The notes beneath the pieces were generated by a model, which was not told where the DNA came from, did no database searches, and was given only the letters and a program-made list of their open reading frames with translations. Below are positions 37,318 through 45,470 of a DNA stretch of 64,000 bases, piece by piece; the stretch's first letter is position 1; each line of letters starts with the position of its first letter. Where the stretch lies: the NCBI GenBank assembly GCA_016929525.1, contig JAFGIP010000067.1, forward strand, positions 62,001-126,000, in the 5' to 3' direction. Position numbers and translations under genes: made by a program. Source of the DNA: Bacteroidales bacterium. Lineage in GTDB: Bacteria; Bacteroidota; Bacteroidia; Bacteroidales; UBA10428.

Positions 37318-37908
37318 ATGAATATTTTGAGGAGTATAGTTATTTGTGCGATACTATCTAGTTTATGTGTAGCACATGGTCAGAATTGTAACAGCAATAT
37401 TGATGAAATATATTTGAATTCAGTAATGGAAAAAATGGGAACAAACAAAAAGTTCGATTCCGGTTTTATTATAGCTTCATTACCGGTATTAGAACATTAT
37501 CCGGAATTAAAAAACACCAAAATAAATTTTAATAAAAAACGTATTTCAACACTTATGGCAGCACGGTCATCGTTTGCATCAATACTTTAAAAAAAGGAAG
37601 ACAGAATATATGTGATATTCATAGGTTTAAATAGAAATTTAAAATGTCGAAAAGTATTTAATTCTATTTCGGTTTGTGTACAAACAGGAATTCTTGGACA
37701 TGAAATTACACATGTAACGAGTTATGAAAAAATGAATAATTTCCAGGTATTACTTTACTGAATTGAATATTTGTTTACTAAAAGAAAAATCGAAAGAGAA
37801 ACTGATAAAACAGATATTCTTCGCGGTTTATGGGATGAATTGCTGGAGTTTAATCACTATGTCAGGAATAACAGATTTTCATCACGGATATACCTGAAAA
37901 ATAAATAA
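37318..37908 (+). pseudogene. Broken secreted HExxH metallopeptidase-like gene
   Basis: One reading frame of 197 codons runs from ATG at 37318 to TAA at 37906, but it is cut by TAA at 37588 and TGA at 37759. It starts with a signal peptide (cleavage after VAHGQ). After the first stop come ILGHEITHV, an HExxH zinc motif (codons 37696-37710), and later RKIERETDK, whose Glu could be the third ligand. No frameshift is needed, so two nonsense mutations explain the break. The specific peptidase family is not recognised. Confidence 0.7.
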
Positions 37909-38047
37909 CATTTATCGGCCACTGAAATAATAGTGCTTAACGGAGAGGTGTTTTATTAAATTTGCCTGAGTTTTTCCTATCGAATTTTAATTGACATATA
38001 CAGCAGTTAATTTATGTTAAACACCCATATTACAATTTCTTTTAGAT

Positions 38048-38055
38048 TACTTTTG
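38048..38055 (+). promoter_or_regulatory. Putative -7 box for the S41 protease gene
   Basis: TACTTTTG matches TAnnTTTG and ends only 11 bp before the first ATG at 38067. If this box is used, the leader is very short, or the start is ATG 38076 or 38088. Confidence 0.35.
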
Positions 38056-38066
38056 TATTTGGTTAA

Positions 38067-39797
38067 ATGAAGCATATGAATACGATAATGAGTACGTTTA
38101 ATAAAAGAAGAAGGAGCTTTATTCTGATAGCTTTGGTAATTTTAGCTCCGTTTATTTTTTTATCAACCACTGATAAAGATTTTAAGATAGCAAAGAACCT
38201 GGATATTTTTGTCACACTTTTCAGAGAAGTTGATCTGTATTATGTTGATGAAAAAGATCCCGAAAACCTTATAAATTCAAGTATTCAAGGAATGCTTGAA
38301 AGCCTGGATCCTTACACCACATATATTGCTGAGTCGGAAATGGATGATTTTAAATTCATGACTACAGGACAATACGGAGGTATAGGAGCACTTATCCGAA
38401 AAGGTGGAGATTATACTATCATATCAGAACCCTATGAAGATTTTCCTGCACAAAAAGCAGGATTACAGGCCGGTGATACAATTCTTTCTATTGATGGCAT
38501 AAGTACTAAAGATAAAGATATCAGTCAGGTAAGTGATATGCTTAAAGGAACTCCCAATACCGAATTGACATTACAAATAAAACGATTTGGAAATAGTTCT
38601 ATCCTAGAAAAGACTTTTACACGTGAACAAATAACCATTAAAAATGTGCCATATAGTGGTATGGTAAATATAGATATAGGATATATACGAATATCAAACT
38701 TTACTAAAAATGCTTCAAAAGAAGTAAGGAAGGCATTTACAGAATTAAAAGAACTAGGAGCAAAATCAATCATTATTGACCTAAGAGGTAATCCTGGTGG
38801 ACTGTTAAATGAATCGGTTGAAATTGCCAATATCTGGGTTGAAAAAGGTCAGGAAATAGTAAGCACAAGAGGAAAAGCCAAACAATGGGATAATACTTAT
38901 ATCACAGAGAAACCAGCACTCGACACATCCATCCCGCTCGCCGTGTTGGTAAACAGAGGATCGGCTTCGGCATCTGAAATTGTTGCCGGCTCATTGCAGG
39001 ACCTGGACAGAGCTATTGTAGTTGGTCAAAGAACATTTGGGAAAGGACTTGTTCAAACTACCCGCCCACTCAGTTACAATACTCATCTTAAAATAACCAC
39101 GGCAAAATATTATATCCCAAGCGGAAGATGTATTCAGGCTCTTGATTATACGCATCGAAATGAAGATGGAAGCGTTGGTTATATCCCTGATTCACTTATT
39201 TCTGAGTTTAGCACTAAAAACGGCCGCACAGTTTATGACGGAGGCGGTATCAGGCCTGATGTGTCGGTCGATCTTCCGCAGCCGGGAAATATTACCTATA
39301 GCTTGTATGCAAACAATTATATATTTGACTTCGCAACTTATTTCGCAGCAGAGAACAGCACAATAGAATCTCCTGAATTATTTCAAGTAACAGATGAAAT
39401 CTATACAGAATTTATTCGGTTTGTAAAAGATAAAGATTTTGAATACAGTATTGAAAGCAACGAAAAACTCAACGAACTTATTGAATCAACAAAAAGAGAA
39501 GGATATTACAAATTAGCGGAAAATGAAATTGCCGGGCTTAAAACAAAACTGGTTGCTGATAAAGAGAATGATCTTATTACTTTTCAGGATGAGATCAAAG
39601 AAATTCTGGCCGAAGAAATTGTAAGTCGTTATTATTATCAATCAGGAAGGATTATCACTTCATTAAAAAATGATCCGCAGCTTGAAAAAACAGTTGAATT
39701 ACTTAAAGAACCAGGCGCCTTTTCATCAATATTAAATGGCACATATGACGGAGGTGATATTAAACTGGCACTTGAAAAAGTAAAAATAGCACAATGA
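38067..39797 (+). CDS. S41-family C-terminal processing protease
   Basis: A 576-residue periplasmic protease of the CtpA/Prc class. An N-terminal hydrophobic anchor (FILIALVILAPFIFL) is followed by the entry domain, a PDZ domain at about 95-190 (GLQAGDTILSIDG), and the S41 catalytic core. The Ser-rich catalytic loop NRGSASASE covers residues 296-304, and the general-base Lys326 lies in FGKGLVQ, so it should be active. Starts at 38067, 38076 or 38088 are all possible and differ only ahead of the anchor. It degrades or trims envelope proteins. Confidence 0.92.
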   Translation: MKHMNTIMSTFNKRRRSFILIALVILAPFIFLSTTDKDFKIAKNLDIFVTLFREVDLYYVDEKDPENLINSSIQGMLESLDPYTTYIAESEMDDFKFMTTGQYGGIGALIRKGGDYTIISEPYEDFPAQKAGLQAGDTILSIDGISTKDKDISQVSDMLKGTPNTELTLQIKRFGNSSILEKTFTREQITIKNVPYSGMVNIDIGYIRISNFTKNASKEVRKAFTELKELGAKSIIIDLRGNPGGLLNESVEIANIWVEKGQEIVSTRGKAKQWDNTYITEKPALDTSIPLAVLVNRGSASASEIVAGSLQDLDRAIVVGQRTFGKGLVQTTRPLSYNTHLKITTAKYYIPSGRCIQALDYTHRNEDGSVGYIPDSLISEFSTKNGRTVYDGGGIRPDVSVDLPQPGNITYSLYANNYIFDFATYFAAENSTIESPELFQVTDEIYTEFIRFVKDKDFEYSIESNEKLNELIESTKREGYYKLAENEIAGLKTKLVADKENDLITFQDEIKEILAEEIVSRYYYQSGRIITSLKNDPQLEKTVELLKEPGAFSSILNGTYDGGDIKLALEKVKIAQ

Positions 39798-39813
39798 TTG
39801 GTTTTATTTTCCA

Positions 39814-40641
39814 TTATTTATACCGGGTAATATAATTCTGAAAAATTTCATTAAATTTTTCAGTTGCGTATCTGCATATTGAATTGTTTACAACGTAGTT
39901 TATATTATCGACCTTTCTTACCGGAATTACTTTTGGAGATGTACCACAAATTATTGCGCCTTTGAAAGAATTAAGTTCTTTCAAATGAATATTACGCTTA
40001 ATAAGTTTAATATTCCCTTCTTCCAGAATTTCAATAACCTTCCCGCGCGTTATTCCTTTTAAAACAGATTCATCAGTTGCTGTAATCACTTCTTCATTCC
40101 TAATAAAAAAAACATTTGATTTACTTCCTTCAGTAACGTAACCTGATTCATTTACCAATAAAACTTCAAACACATTTGATCCTTTAATATAGTCAGTTAT
40201 TTCCCTTCTGATTAAATCACTTATTGCTACCTGTTTAAGATGTGGATCGGGTCTTTGAATTTTGTAGGTTATCAGATCAACTCCTTTCTTATATAAAGAT
40301 TCATCCGGATAATTATGTTGTATATAATATGCTGAAAAACAAATTCTTTGATCTACTCTTTTAACCAGAAGCTTAATGTTTCCCTCTTTATCATTGTTAA
40401 CACTAACCAATTTTTTAAGTATATTTTCAGCCTTTTTAAATTCAGTCTTATTATAAAGATTTATTGAAAGTATTGACCGGCTAAGCCTATCCAGATGTTC
40501 CTGTAAAAATATCAAAACCCCGTTTTGGGATCGGACTACTTCATAGAGTAAATACCCTGAAGTATTAAATTTATAATTAATATTATACGATTTAAATAAT
40601 TGATTTTCTTGAAAATAAAATTCTCCTCTTACTTCATCCAT
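39814..40641 (-). CDS. PLP class IV aminotransferase/lyase (PabC-like)
   Basis: A 275-residue fold-type IV PLP enzyme. Visible elements are LYEVVRSQNGVLIFLQEHLDRL, the lysine segment HLKQVAISDLIRREI, TEGSKSNVFFIR and ESVLKGITRGKVIEI. The length fits aminodeoxychorismate lyase (folate synthesis) or a D-amino-acid/branched-chain aminotransferase, and sequence alone does not decide. It lies 3 bp after the TonB gene on the same strand. It differs clearly from ilvE at 26354. Confidence 0.82.
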   Translation of the reverse strand: MDEVRGEFYFQENQLFKSYNINYKFNTSGYLLYEVVRSQNGVLIFLQEHLDRLSRSILSINLYNKTEFKKAENILKKLVSVNNDKEGNIKLLVKRVDQRICFSAYYIQHNYPDESLYKKGVDLITYKIQRPDPHLKQVAISDLIRREITDYIKGSNVFEVLLVNESGYVTEGSKSNVFFIRNEEVITATDESVLKGITRGKVIEILEEGNIKLIKRNIHLKELNSFKGAIICGTSPKVIPVRKVDNINYVVNNSICRYATEKFNEIFQNYITRYK

Positions 40642-40644
40642 TCG

Positions 40645-41346
40645 TTATTGTGCTACAAATTCATATGTGATTGTCCCTTTCTGACGTGGATCGGCTCCTA
40701 GATCAATATTAAATAAAGAACGATATGCCGATTCAAGAGCTGTTTCTGAAACACAGCCTTCGGGTGTTGATGTACTTTCAATGTTAGCATTTATAACTTC
40801 TCCATTGTTATTTACCATTATACTGACCACAACTTTTCCTCCTCCCTGACATTTATATATTGGCCTGTGTATGTATCTGTCCGTTCTGTTTTTTAAAAAA
40901 TAAGAAATTCGTGTAGGCCCGTGATATTCTGATTTTTTCTTTTCCTCCCTTTCAGGTTTTTTAATTTCTGATTCAACAACCGGATCATTAGCTTTTTCAG
41001 GAGGTTTTGGGTTAAGATCTTCAATATTTAGTTCTTTTTTAAGATTTTCAATATATTTATCTGTGCTGATCTGCTGCTCCAGTTGATTTGCTGTATTAAC
41101 AGCAATGTTTTTAACTTCTTCCTGTGTAAGAGGTGTTGCTTTTGATTCAATTTGCTTTTTTTCCTCAATAAGTTGTTCTATTGTTTTATAGAGCTGTTCA
41201 TCGAATTCTATTACAATCTGCTCCTGGTGCCGGTCGTGCACTTTTTCAAGTCTTGCAATAAGAAATATCACCAATACCAATAAATGAATCCCAATAGTTC
41301 CAACAATTCCGGTAAGTATATTTTTTTCTTCTTCTTTTAAAAGCAT
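40645..41346 (-). CDS. TonB-family energy transducer
   Basis: A 233-residue protein with one N-terminal membrane helix (ILTGIVGTIGIHLLVLVIFLIA). A long charged periplasmic linker rich in Lys, Glu and Gln replaces the Pro-rich one of E. coli. The C-terminal TonB domain (GGKVVVSIMVNNNGEVINANIESTSTPEGC ... GTITYEFVAQ) follows. It would pass proton-motive energy to outer-membrane transporters. No ExbB/ExbD genes are nearby. Two Cys residues (CQGGG and EGCVSE) could form a disulfide. Confidence 0.82.
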   Translation of the reverse strand: MLLKEEEKNILTGIVGTIGIHLLVLVIFLIARLEKVHDRHQEQIVIEFDEQLYKTIEQLIEEKKQIESKATPLTQEEVKNIAVNTANQLEQQISTDKYIENLKKELNIEDLNPKPPEKANDPVVESEIKKPEREEKKKSEYHGPTRISYFLKNRTDRYIHRPIYKCQGGGKVVVSIMVNNNGEVINANIESTSTPEGCVSETALESAYRSLFNIDLGADPRQKGTITYEFVAQ

Positions 41347-41718
41347 AATTAATATATGAGTATACTAAATTAGAAAAATGTTCAATCTTAATCGATGAAT
41401 GGATATTAATTAACTCCAAGGCTACTACATTATTTTCCCTGACGTAATAAATATAATCATAGTAATTTATGCGCTTTGATCAATGGGATAGCCCTTTGTT
41501 ATTCAAACTGTAATTATAGAAAACGCAAATTAAGAACTATCCATATAAAAATCCTGGTTATTCTTAAAAGTAAATCAGAGATTTCTGGTTTATCGGAGCT
41601 GAGCTATATCTTTTTATTTATTCTTTTAAATGTATTCCTGTTATTAAAAATTCATTATTACTTTGGCAACTATTACCTGTATATAAAATCAATACTATCA
41701 TAATGATTATTTAAAGAT
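41347..41718. other. Intergenic region with a partial repeat copy
   Basis: No supported gene. A 75-codon frame at 41476-41703 runs through the repeat and resembles nothing. The useful content is the 25-bp repeat copy at 41572-41596 with the tRNA-like sequence after it. The 3' side borders the broken DGC gene. Confidence 0.5.
41572..41596. repeat. Partial copy of the hairpin element found at 45600-45683
   Basis: These 25 bases are identical to 45658-45682. They are followed by AGCTGAGCTA, where the other copy has GACTGAACTA; both resemble the complement of a tRNA D-arm (TAGCTCAG). The left hairpin of the element is missing here, so this copy is truncated. Confidence 0.6.
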
Positions 41719-42086
41719 TCAGATTATTTCAGCTTTTTCATACACCTCCTTGATGGTTTTCTCTGTACTTGGTGTCTTTCCTTTCTAATAGCCCAAATCA
41801 GTAAGCCGTAGATACATGTAATTAATTCCTATCATGACCATTATTTTCTTCCCGCAATCTTCATTGCAACCATCAATAACAAGAATATTACTATTTTTAA
41901 ATTCATCTATTATTTCTTTTGTCCCGGTTGCTGCTAAAGTCAAACAATTCATCTTTCTCACATTATTTCTTGATTGTTTTCGTGCAACCTGATCTGAAAT
42001 ATATCCAAGGTCTGATGCCCCCGAACAAGCAAGAATAATGTATTGATTTATACTGCATCCACAGGTTGGTTTTTCATTTTTTTCAT
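41719..42086 (-). pseudogene. Broken DGC-domain (putative zinc-binding) gene at the end of the ars-like operon
   Basis: On the minus strand this region encodes a DGC-domain protein (PF08859 type): CGCSINQYIILACSGASDLG, DQVARK, RKMNCLT, ILVIDGCNEDCGKK and LRLTDLGY. Two lesions are visible. The ATG at 42086 is followed by a run of seven A; one more A would give MKKNEKPTCGC in frame, so 1 nt is missing. A TAG also interrupts the frame after DLGY, with readable sequence (KGKTPSTEKTIKEVYEKAEII) continuing to TGA at 41719. No other in-frame start exists. It begins 21 bp after the permease stop. Confidence 0.72.
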
Positions 42087-42107
42087 AATTACTATTTAAA
42101 AATTAAA

Positions 42108-43424
42108 TTATAGATCTCCGTAAATAAAACCCGTAATTGTTGCCATAATAATAACAAGTATTACATAAATAATGGTTTTTTGAGTACCAAGGACTCCACG
42201 TATCACAAGCATATTTGGTAACGACAAAGATGGCCCTGCCAAAAGTAGAGCCAGTGCCGGGCCTTTACCCATTCCGGCTGCAATTAATCCCTGTAAAATA
42301 GGTACTTCGGTAAGTGTGGCGAAATACATGAAAGCCCCAACAATGGAGGCAAAGAAATTGGAGAATACCGAGTTGCCACCAACCAGTTTAGCAATCCATT
42401 CATTAGGGATTATACCGGCCATTACAGTGCTGTCATGTGTTGATCCAAGCAAAAAACCGGCAATAACCACTCCTATGGCCAGTAATGGCATAATCTGTTT
42501 AGCAAAATCCCATGAGGATAGTGCCCATTCCCTGTTCTCAGGCTCTCTTTTATCGATAATGGTAATTACACTGACCGCAGCAATTCCAATTACCATAGGG
42601 ATTAGGGGCGAAGGACTGAGAAATGCCGAAACTGCAATTATTATAGTTGCCAACATAACATGCTGCCATTTCAATTTAAGGATGTATATCAACGAGAACG
42701 ACAATAAAACAGCAAATGCAGAGGTAATATACCATTTATTAGCCCATAACCAGTACCAGCCTCCATTTGTTACATCATCACCGGGTTTTCCCCAGTTTGC
42801 AAAAACAAGGATCAGCACAAGTGTGAAAAAGTGCAAGGCTGTTTGCCACATGGGACGTTTCTCGGGCATGTCGGGGAAATTGATTTGTTCCTCTTTTTTT
42901 GCCTTTTCTTCTTTTCGATAGATAAGCGACATTACCGAACCAATAACAACAGCAAATACTACTGCCCCGATAACACGGGCAACTCCCATTTTAAAACCAA
43001 GGATACGTGCTGTTAATATAATTGCCAATATATTGATAGCTGGCCCGGAATATAAGAAAGCGATTGCCGGTCCTAACCCTGCTCCTCGTTTATGAATACT
43101 TGAAAACAATGGCAAGATGGTACAACTGCAAACTGCCAGTATTGTACCCGAAACCGAAGCCACTGTGTATGCCAGCCATTTTTTTGCTTTTGCTCCAAAA
43201 TATTTTATTACAGCACCCTGACTGACAAACACGGCAATTACACCAGCAATAAAAAATGCAGGTAACAGGCATAGAATGACATGTTCCTGCGCATACCATT
43301 TGGTAAGGTCAAACATGGCCAAAACGGCCTCTTTGAACCTATCGCTTTCCAAGGGCATAAAGAAAGCAAAGATGAATATTACTACTATCCATGATAATAT
43401 TTTAATTTCTTTTTTCCACTCCAT
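42108..43424 (-). CDS. Permease of the ArsP_1/PF03773 family
   Basis: A 438-residue polytopic membrane protein with about 10-12 helices. The family signature VCSCTILPLFSSIHKRGAGLGPAIAFLYSGPAINILA is present, including the Cys-Ser-Cys of metal(loid) exporters in this group. A second copy-like segment, MYFATLTEVPILQGLIAAGMGKGPALALLLAGPSLSLPNML, lies near the end. Relatives export organoarsenicals or are found in arsenic operons. The operon context supports that, but the substrate is inferred. An operator palindrome lies 33 bp upstream. By eye the gene has higher GC than its chromosomal flanks. Confidence 0.85.
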   Translation of the reverse strand: MEWKKEIKILSWIVVIFIFAFFMPLESDRFKEAVLAMFDLTKWYAQEHVILCLLPAFFIAGVIAVFVSQGAVIKYFGAKAKKWLAYTVASVSGTILAVCSCTILPLFSSIHKRGAGLGPAIAFLYSGPAINILAIILTARILGFKMGVARVIGAVVFAVVIGSVMSLIYRKEEKAKKEEQINFPDMPEKRPMWQTALHFFTLVLILVFANWGKPGDDVTNGGWYWLWANKWYITSAFAVLLSFSLIYILKLKWQHVMLATIIIAVSAFLSPSPLIPMVIGIAAVSVITIIDKREPENREWALSSWDFAKQIMPLLAIGVVIAGFLLGSTHDSTVMAGIIPNEWIAKLVGGNSVFSNFFASIVGAFMYFATLTEVPILQGLIAAGMGKGPALALLLAGPSLSLPNMLVIRGVLGTQKTIIYVILVIIMATITGFIYGDL

Positions 43425-43456
43425 TTCGCTTCAAATTATCATTAGTTTATAATGTA

Positions 43457-43476
43457 TGTTCGCTAATTAGCGAACA
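43457..43476. promoter_or_regulatory. ArsR-type operator 3 (before the permease gene)
   Basis: A perfect 20-bp palindrome: TGTTCG, CTAATTAG, CGAACA. It lies between the ArsG-like stop (43492) and the permease ATG (43424) and has the same TGTTCG-N8-CGAACA layout as the sites at 44878 and 45216. Confidence 0.65.
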
Positions 43477-43491
43477 GTTTCTGTAAATTTT

Positions 43492-44193
43492 TTAGAAATA
43501 AATTATAACAACATAATAGCTCCCTATTCCAATAAATACAAGAGCAATTACCCTTCGAAACCAGATTTCAAAGATTTTAAGCCGGTGATATAATTTCCCA
43601 ACCCCCGAAACGGTAAAAGCCAGTAACCATGCAAAAATGATAACCGGAATACCTGTTGCAAAAGCAAACACAATTGGAAGAAATAAGCCCGATGCACTGC
43701 TTATGGTCATGGGAATTAACATCCCGAAATATAAAACACCACTATATGGACAAAAAGCAAGTGCAAACAGTATTCCTAATAATAGGACTTCCCAATAACT
43801 ACTGATGCCATTTTCCTGAAATCGTTTTGTAAGGTAACTCATTCCCGGAAATTTAATTTTCAATATGTCAAGCATGAATAAACCAATGATGATCAACAGG
43901 GGGCCAATAATTTTTTCACCATATTGCTGGAACCATCCCGACAATTTAAATTGGTCGGCACCGATAAAAATAATGACTGCCAGTATTGTATAGGACAATA
44001 CCCTGCCTAAGGTATAAACCAATCCATTGATAAATACTTTCTTCTGATGCTCAATGTCTTTGCTTATAAAACCGATGGCAGTAATGTTCGTAGCAAGCGG
44101 GCATGGGCTGACAGCAGTCATCAGCCCCAGAACGAATGCAGAAATAAAAGGTAAAGAACTATTACCGATTAAATTATTTAAAGACTCCTCCAT
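43492..44193 (-). CDS. arsG: ArsG-like permease (CcdA/DsbD-related membrane protein)
   Basis: A 233-residue membrane protein with six to seven helices. It is related to the CcdA/DsbD transmembrane domain, with Cys residues in SPCPLATNITAIG and LAFCPYSGVLYFG at the positions used for electron transfer. It fits the group annotated as ArsG, named after Shewanella arsEFG for aromatic arsenicals. Here it may move electrons to the periplasmic ArsF-like protein or export the substrate; the two are not distinguishable from sequence. It lies 5 bp after arsF. Confidence 0.8.
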   Translation of the reverse strand: MEESLNNLIGNSSLPFISAFVLGLMTAVSPCPLATNITAIGFISKDIEHQKKVFINGLVYTLGRVLSYTILAVIIFIGADQFKLSGWFQQYGEKIIGPLLIIIGLFMLDILKIKFPGMSYLTKRFQENGISSYWEVLLLGILFALAFCPYSGVLYFGMLIPMTISSASGLFLPIVFAFATGIPVIIFAWLLAFTVSGVGKLYHRLKIFEIWFRRVIALVFIGIGSYYVVIIYF

Positions 44194-44198
44194 TAGTA

Positions 44199-44606
44199 TT
44201 ACAATAGCGGGTCGATTTTTTCTTTGATTATTGCTTTGAGTTTATCGGGATTACTGCGGGCATTCATGAACCCTTCGTTGGTAATATTGATTTTTGTATC
44301 GCCCGCCACAATTAACAGAGTTTGTCCTGATACTTCCAACTCATCTCCTTTGGTTTTTCCGATATCTTCATCAAGATTATAATCCGTAAAACTTACTTTA
44401 TCGCCGTACAACTCAGCTATAGCCTTTTTTGAAACACTTTCTACAGCATTGCAGGTAGCGCATCTACGGGTATAATGAAAATAATGCACTTCAACTTTGT
44501 CAGCTTGGGATAATTTTATTTCTTCTTTTTTATTGGTTTGTGCTGAGCAAGAGCTGTTTATATACAAAGCTACCAATGCGAAAAACATGAGTTTAATTGT
44601 CTTCAT
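44199..44606 (-). CDS. arsF: ArsF-like periplasmic thioredoxin-fold (lipo)protein
   Basis: A 135-residue exported protein. The signal sequence ends in NSSC at residues 16-19, a possible lipobox, so it may be a lipoprotein. The mature part has a CATC redox motif (HYTRRCATCNAVESV) in a thioredoxin-like fold (SFTDYNLDEDIGKTKGDELEVSGQTLLIV). This matches the ArsF family, named as a subunit of nitrophenyl-arsenical reduction. Its place between a cytoplasmic thioredoxin and a CcdA-like membrane protein suggests a thiol relay. The biochemical role is inferred. Confidence 0.78.
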   Translation of the reverse strand: MKTIKLMFFALVALYINSSCSAQTNKKEEIKLSQADKVEVHYFHYTRRCATCNAVESVSKKAIAELYGDKVSFTDYNLDEDIGKTKGDELEVSGQTLLIVAGDTKINITNEGFMNARSNPDKLKAIIKEKIDPLL

Positions 44607-44609
44607 ACA

Positions 44610-44849
44610 TTATTGATTTTGAGTTATTAAGTTTTTTATTTCATCCATTTTCGGAACACGACCTGAGAGAACAACTTTCCCATTTATTACCAATCCTGGG
44701 GTACGCATTACGCCATATTCCATTATTTTCATAATATCTTCAACTTTAGAAACATCAGCTATTACATTCATTTCAGCCAATGAATCAATTACCGCTTTCT
44801 CAAGTGCTTTACATTTTGGACATCCGGTTCCGAGTACTTTTATTTCCAT
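44610..44849 (-). CDS. Small thioredoxin/glutaredoxin-like protein (MTH895 type), ArsE position
   Basis: A 79-residue cytoplasmic thioredoxin-fold protein with the redox motif CPKC (LGTGCPKCKALEKAV). Its cis-Pro loop is MRTPGLVINGKVVLSGRVP. It belongs to the small redox-active disulfide proteins of the TM0996/MTH895 type. It is first after arsR, ends 3 bp before arsF and takes the place of arsE in arsEFG-like operons. An operator palindrome lies 29 bp upstream, so it may have its own regulated promoter. Confidence 0.85.
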   Translation of the reverse strand: MEIKVLGTGCPKCKALEKAVIDSLAEMNVIADVSKVEDIMKIMEYGVMRTPGLVINGKVVLSGRVPKMDEIKNLITQNQ

Positions 44850-44877
44850 TTTTCACAATTATTTATTATTCATTCGC

Positions 44878-44897
44878 TGTTCGGGAAACAGCGAACA
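44878..44897. promoter_or_regulatory. ArsR-type operator 2 (before the thioredoxin gene)
   Basis: TGTTCG, GGAAACAG, CGAACA: the outer arms match the other two sites and the centre is imperfect. An overlapping hairpin (TTCGCTGTT 44873-44881 with AACAGCGAA 44887-44895) also exists. It lies between the arsR stop (44914) and the thioredoxin ATG (44849). Confidence 0.55.
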
Positions 44898-44913
44898 TAT
44901 TCTATAAAAAATA

Positions 44914-45213
44914 TTACATCTTTAAGTATTTTTTAAATAACACCTGTGCTTCCGTCCAATTTTCTTTATTAATACAGTATTTAATCTTTGGTCCTTCAAT
45001 TTCACCCTGTATCAGGCCGGCACTTTTAAGTTCTTTAAGGTGTCCTGACAAGGTGGATTTAACAATCGGCAATACCTCGGTTAAATCTCCACTGTAACAA
45101 CAGCTCTGATTAGATAGTAATTCCAAAACATACATACGAATTGGATGTCCCATGGCTTTAGCATACCTGGCCATTTTCCTCTGATCTTCAGTAATTACGT
45201 CTTTATTTGTCAT
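44914..45213 (-). CDS. arsR: ArsR/SmtB-family repressor of the ars-like operon
   Basis: A 99-residue winged-helix repressor. The start of the fold is KMARYAKAMGHPIRMYVLELL, and the recognition helix region is LTEVLPIVKSTLSGHLKELKSAGLI. A vicinal cysteine pair, SCCYSGDL, near the alpha3 helix could bind As(III) or a similar thiophilic ion. ATG at 45213 is chosen; the in-frame ATG at 45246 lies upstream of the -7 box and would put the operator inside the coding region. The operator ends 3 bp before this start, so it likely represses its own gene. Confidence 0.88.
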   Translation of the reverse strand: MTNKDVITEDQRKMARYAKAMGHPIRMYVLELLSNQSCCYSGDLTEVLPIVKSTLSGHLKELKSAGLIQGEIEGPKIKYCINKENWTEAQVLFKKYLKM

Positions 45214-45215
45214 TA

Positions 45216-45235
45216 TGTTCGGTAAATACCGAACA
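45216..45235. promoter_or_regulatory. ArsR-type operator 1 (arsR promoter)
   Basis: TGTTCGGTA and TACCGAACA are perfect 9-bp arms around AA. The site overlaps the end of the -7 box and stops 3 bp before the arsR ATG, an ideal position for autorepression. Confidence 0.75.
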
Positions 45236-45241
45236 AAGGTA
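45234..45241 (-). promoter_or_regulatory. Putative arsR -7 box
   Basis: On the minus strand it reads TACCTTTG, matching the Bacteroidota TAnnTTTG element. Its last two bases are the first two of operator 1, so bound ArsR would block initiation. Confidence 0.5.
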
Positions 45242-45432
45242 AACAAGATTTTGGCTTTTTAAAACGTTTAACATAAACAATACCCACAAAATATATTTCC
45301 TACATCTAACAGTGCTGCAATTATTGCAATTCTTGGGAACTTACATAAGATAATTATTATTGAATCATTAAAATGAATGGTATCCTTTACCTCATACTCA
45401 AGAAGGGCGTGCGATTTTATGAGGTTGAAAGC

Positions 45433-45460
45433 AAAAAAGGTCAGTCAAACGACTAACCTT
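45433..45460 (-). terminator. Terminator of tRNA-Asn
   Basis: On the minus strand AAGGTTAGTC (45460-45451) pairs with GACTGACCTT (45446-45437), with one G-U pair and a 4-nt loop, and runs into a T tract. It lies 10 bp after the tRNA 3' end. Confidence 0.75.
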
Positions 45461-45470
45461 TCTTATCAGG

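Noticed and set aside
37588-37761. Stop-codon recoding in the HExxH gene
   Set aside because: TGA alone could be read as Trp or Sec, but a TAA also interrupts the same frame and no recoding signal is seen; decay is simpler.
41476-41703. 75-codon plus-strand frame upstream of the broken DGC gene
   Set aside because: It runs through the 25-bp repeat copy, has no recognisable motif and no regulatory signal; likely chance in AT-rich intergenic DNA.
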